From CAUZFZ01 sp963579025 (lineage in GTDB: Bacteria; Planctomycetota; Planctomycetia; Planctomycetales; Planctomycetaceae): a DNA stretch of 27,790 nucleotides. The notes under the pieces were generated by a model. That model searched no databases and was not told where the DNA came from. It was given only the letters and a program-made list of their open reading frames with translations. Made by a program: the position numbers and the translations under genes. Below, piece after piece: positions 26,261-27,790 of the stretch; positions within the stretch are counted from its first letter, which is position 1; every line of letters starts with the position of its first letter. The DNA lies in the NCBI GenBank assembly GCA_963579025.1, contig CAUZFZ010000143.1, positions 1-27,790 on the forward strand. Direction: 5' to 3'.

Positions 26261-26529
26261 CAGCCCGTCAGTTCAGCGACGGAAGAGATGCTGAAAGACA
26301 AAATCGACCACGTCCTGAAAACGCTGACGTACCGAGAGCGCCAAATCATCAAACTGAGATACGGTCTCGGAGACGGCTACACCTACACACTTGAGGAATA
26401 GGTCGCATCTTCAAAGTCACCCGAGAAAGAACCCGCCAGATCGAAGCCAAAGCGGTCCGAAAACTTCAACACCCCGTCCGCAGCCGCCAGCTAAGGGGTT
26501 TCCTCGAAACCCTCGCCGCGACCTACTGA
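26261..26529 (+). pseudogene. RpoD-like sigma-70 region 4 remnant, frameshifted
   Basis: Two adjacent frames encode a primary-sigma C-terminus. The first (26288-26398) reads MLKDKIDHVLKTL.., then RERQIIKLRYGLGDGYTYTLEE, broken here, and stops at a TAG at 26399. The second (26401-26529) continues GRIFKVTRERTRQIEAKAV and RKLQHPVRSRQLRGFLE. Restoring one G in GAGGAA-TAGG would rejoin them as ..LEEVGRIF... The match is to the region 4.1/4.2 helix-turn-helix of RpoD. Regions 1-3 are absent upstream: only about 20 more residues in frame look related, and 25989-26260 shows nothing else. It is a broken partial copy, not a working sigma factor. Confidence 0.88.
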
Positions 26530-26686
26530 GACGTCCCAATCAGCGAACTAAGACAGAGGGCCGGCCTTCTGCTTTCGCTTTGGGTCAACCCCAGAAGTGC
26601 GTCCAATGAGTTATTCATGTCAGCAGCACCGATTGCTGCCCAAGGCACTGCTTGTCGCCTTGCGGTCCGTGGCATACAGCGAGTAC

Positions 26687-27685
26687 TCACCCGGTCCCAC
26701 CATCCTCGTCATCAGCATCCTCGTCATCAGCATCTTCTCCGGGTGGCGAGGCTAAGAGATCCCACTGATCTCCATCAGAGAACGCGATGAGATCATCCTG
26801 ACGTTCTGCGGCAATTGCATCATCTAGTACGTCTCTCAAATGATTCCATTCTAACTCTGGTCGAGCTTCAATCATCTTCAGGACAACGTCTTTCGCGGGC
26901 GCTACGTATCCCTCCTTCGCCAGCACAGAGATACACCCTTCCAAGTCCCGGACCAACTGCGCCATCAACATGTATACGTCAGACCATCTTGGATTTCCTA
27001 TGTGCAAATGAAGTGGAACTGAACGGTCTTCGCACAAAACCGTTGCCGCCAAGTATTCTTGATATCGCAAATGACCGAACCCTAGCTTTCCATCGTCCGT
27101 CATAGGGACCAACACATTGCAAGGATCTTCAAGCTCATCAACAGCGAGTCTCGCGCTTTCTTCCCGGTCACGGCCCAGCACATCAATCGCCATGGTGTAC
27201 AAGACGGCGCGCCTCTCTTCACGTTTGCTCTCGCAATGAAGTTTAAACGCGATTCCCTTTGCACATCGGACAAGCTCGACATACGAAGATCTGACACGCT
27301 GCGTGCCTTTATGGGCATCGTATGAATCCAGTAGCAGTCGGAAACGCTCCACGTACAGCCCCACTTCGTTCTGTGGAAGCCTGCTGTTTCGCTCCATCAG
27401 AGTGCAAAGCACTGTGGCTAACAGCGGGTTCTGAAGCGCTTCCCGCAGCTTCCCATTCTCCTGCAGGTGAAGCTCTATAGTTCGAACATGACGTGGATTT
27501 TCAGCGAACCATTGATCGAAGAACTGCCTTTGCTGCGTTTCTGTGAAAGGCAAAAGAGTAACCGGAATAAACGGTAGTCGACGAACGTCGTCGCCTGACT
27601 GTCGCGACGACACTATTATCTGGACGTTCCTGAATGACTCAGCGAACCGCCGAATCGACTCGATTAGGCGTCGTTCGTAAATAAA
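26687..27685 (-). pseudogene. C-terminal part of a NACHT NTPase (5' truncated)
   Basis: From the left end of the open frame (27685) the residues YERRLIESIRRFAESFRNVQ and IIVSSR are the segment just after Walker B, through sensor 1 of a NACHT NTPase. LLPFTETQQRQFFDQWF, NPLLATVLCTLM and the typical FGHLRYQEYLAA follow, then a helical C-terminus and an acidic tail. The P-loop and Walker B are missing: an in-frame TAG lies at 27686-27688 and the next 100 bases show no NACHT coding. The frame could be read from a GTG at 27613 (308 aa), but that product would lack the nucleotide site. Base composition is visibly more AT-rich than the neighbouring genes, which suggests separate acquisition. It is most likely a remnant of an NLR/Avs-like defence gene, cut by a deletion or insertion. 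Confidence 0.8.
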
Positions 27686-27790
27686 CTACCTAATTGGCAT
27701 TGACCTTCTGCATTGAGTTGTTGCAAACTGTTTATATGCCGGATGCAACAATGGTCGATGGAATCCGATCGAAATACCACGCGCTCGTTA
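27686..27790. other. Window end, possible rearrangement edge
   Basis: No coding match is seen. A small inverted repeat TTGTTGCA (27718-27725) / TGCAACAA (27744-27751) is present. The NACHT homology stops abruptly at about 27680. Whether an insertion sequence or a deletion lies beyond cannot be seen. Confidence 0.35.

Noticed and set aside
27686..27790. Insertion sequence end at the right edge
   Set aside because: Only an 8-bp inverted repeat is seen, with no transposase coding or target duplication in the window.

Overview
The window looks like chromosomal DNA from a member of the Planctomycetota. Two genes carry the PSCyt2 (DUF1549) plus PSD1 (DUF1553) pair, one of them also with PSCyt1-type heme motifs and WD40 repeats, and this architecture is typical of that phylum. 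Several families of GC-rich palindromic repeats of the kind scattered through planctomycete genomes fill the spacers.

Layout. 1-1819: palindromes, then a minus-strand PSCyt2/PSD1 protein. 1955-6797: a tightly coupled minus-strand three-gene operon (SIR2-domain protein, then a 193-aa protein, then an 829-aa Rad50/SMC-like ATPase with a zinc hook), with 4-base stop/start overlaps at both junctions. Its gene content and order match the effector / middle component / SMC layout of Lamassu (ABC-3C) anti-phage systems, with a SIR2 NADase as the likely effector. 7250-8270: a secreted planctomycete protein with a clear intrinsic terminator. 8431-13182: the large secreted PSCyt1-WD40-PSCyt2-PSD1 protein, divergent from a small conserved unknown (13482-13970) and a membrane-anchored SGNH hydrolase (14038-15123). 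15418-17164: branched-chain amino acid genes ilvN and ilvC, separated by inverted repeat elements, with a terminator-like hairpin in the ilvN leader. 17402-22600: a 1478-aa NLR-like protein (winged-helix-like N-terminus, TIR, STAND NTPase, about 12 WD40 repeats), bracketed by copies of the 3' end of the adjacent ABC ATPase gene and by a second pair of roughly 106-bp repeats. 22603-25988: an operon of a secreted/anchored protein, an FtsX/MacB-type permease and an ABC ATPase. 26261-27685: gene debris, namely an RpoD-like sigma region 4 remnant with a 1-base deletion and the C-terminal part of a NACHT NTPase.

How it fits together. Two probable immune loci (SIR2-SMC and TIR-STAND-WD40), plus the remnant of a third (NACHT), are interspersed with housekeeping and surface genes. 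Both apparently intact immune loci have an NAD-consuming domain, which suggests abortive-infection style defence. The best candidates for something new are the SIR2/193-aa/SMC cassette in this phylum, the highly uniform WD40 array of the TIR protein, and the duplicated ABC-gene segments that bracket that gene. All assignments come from reading motifs by eye; no database search was run.
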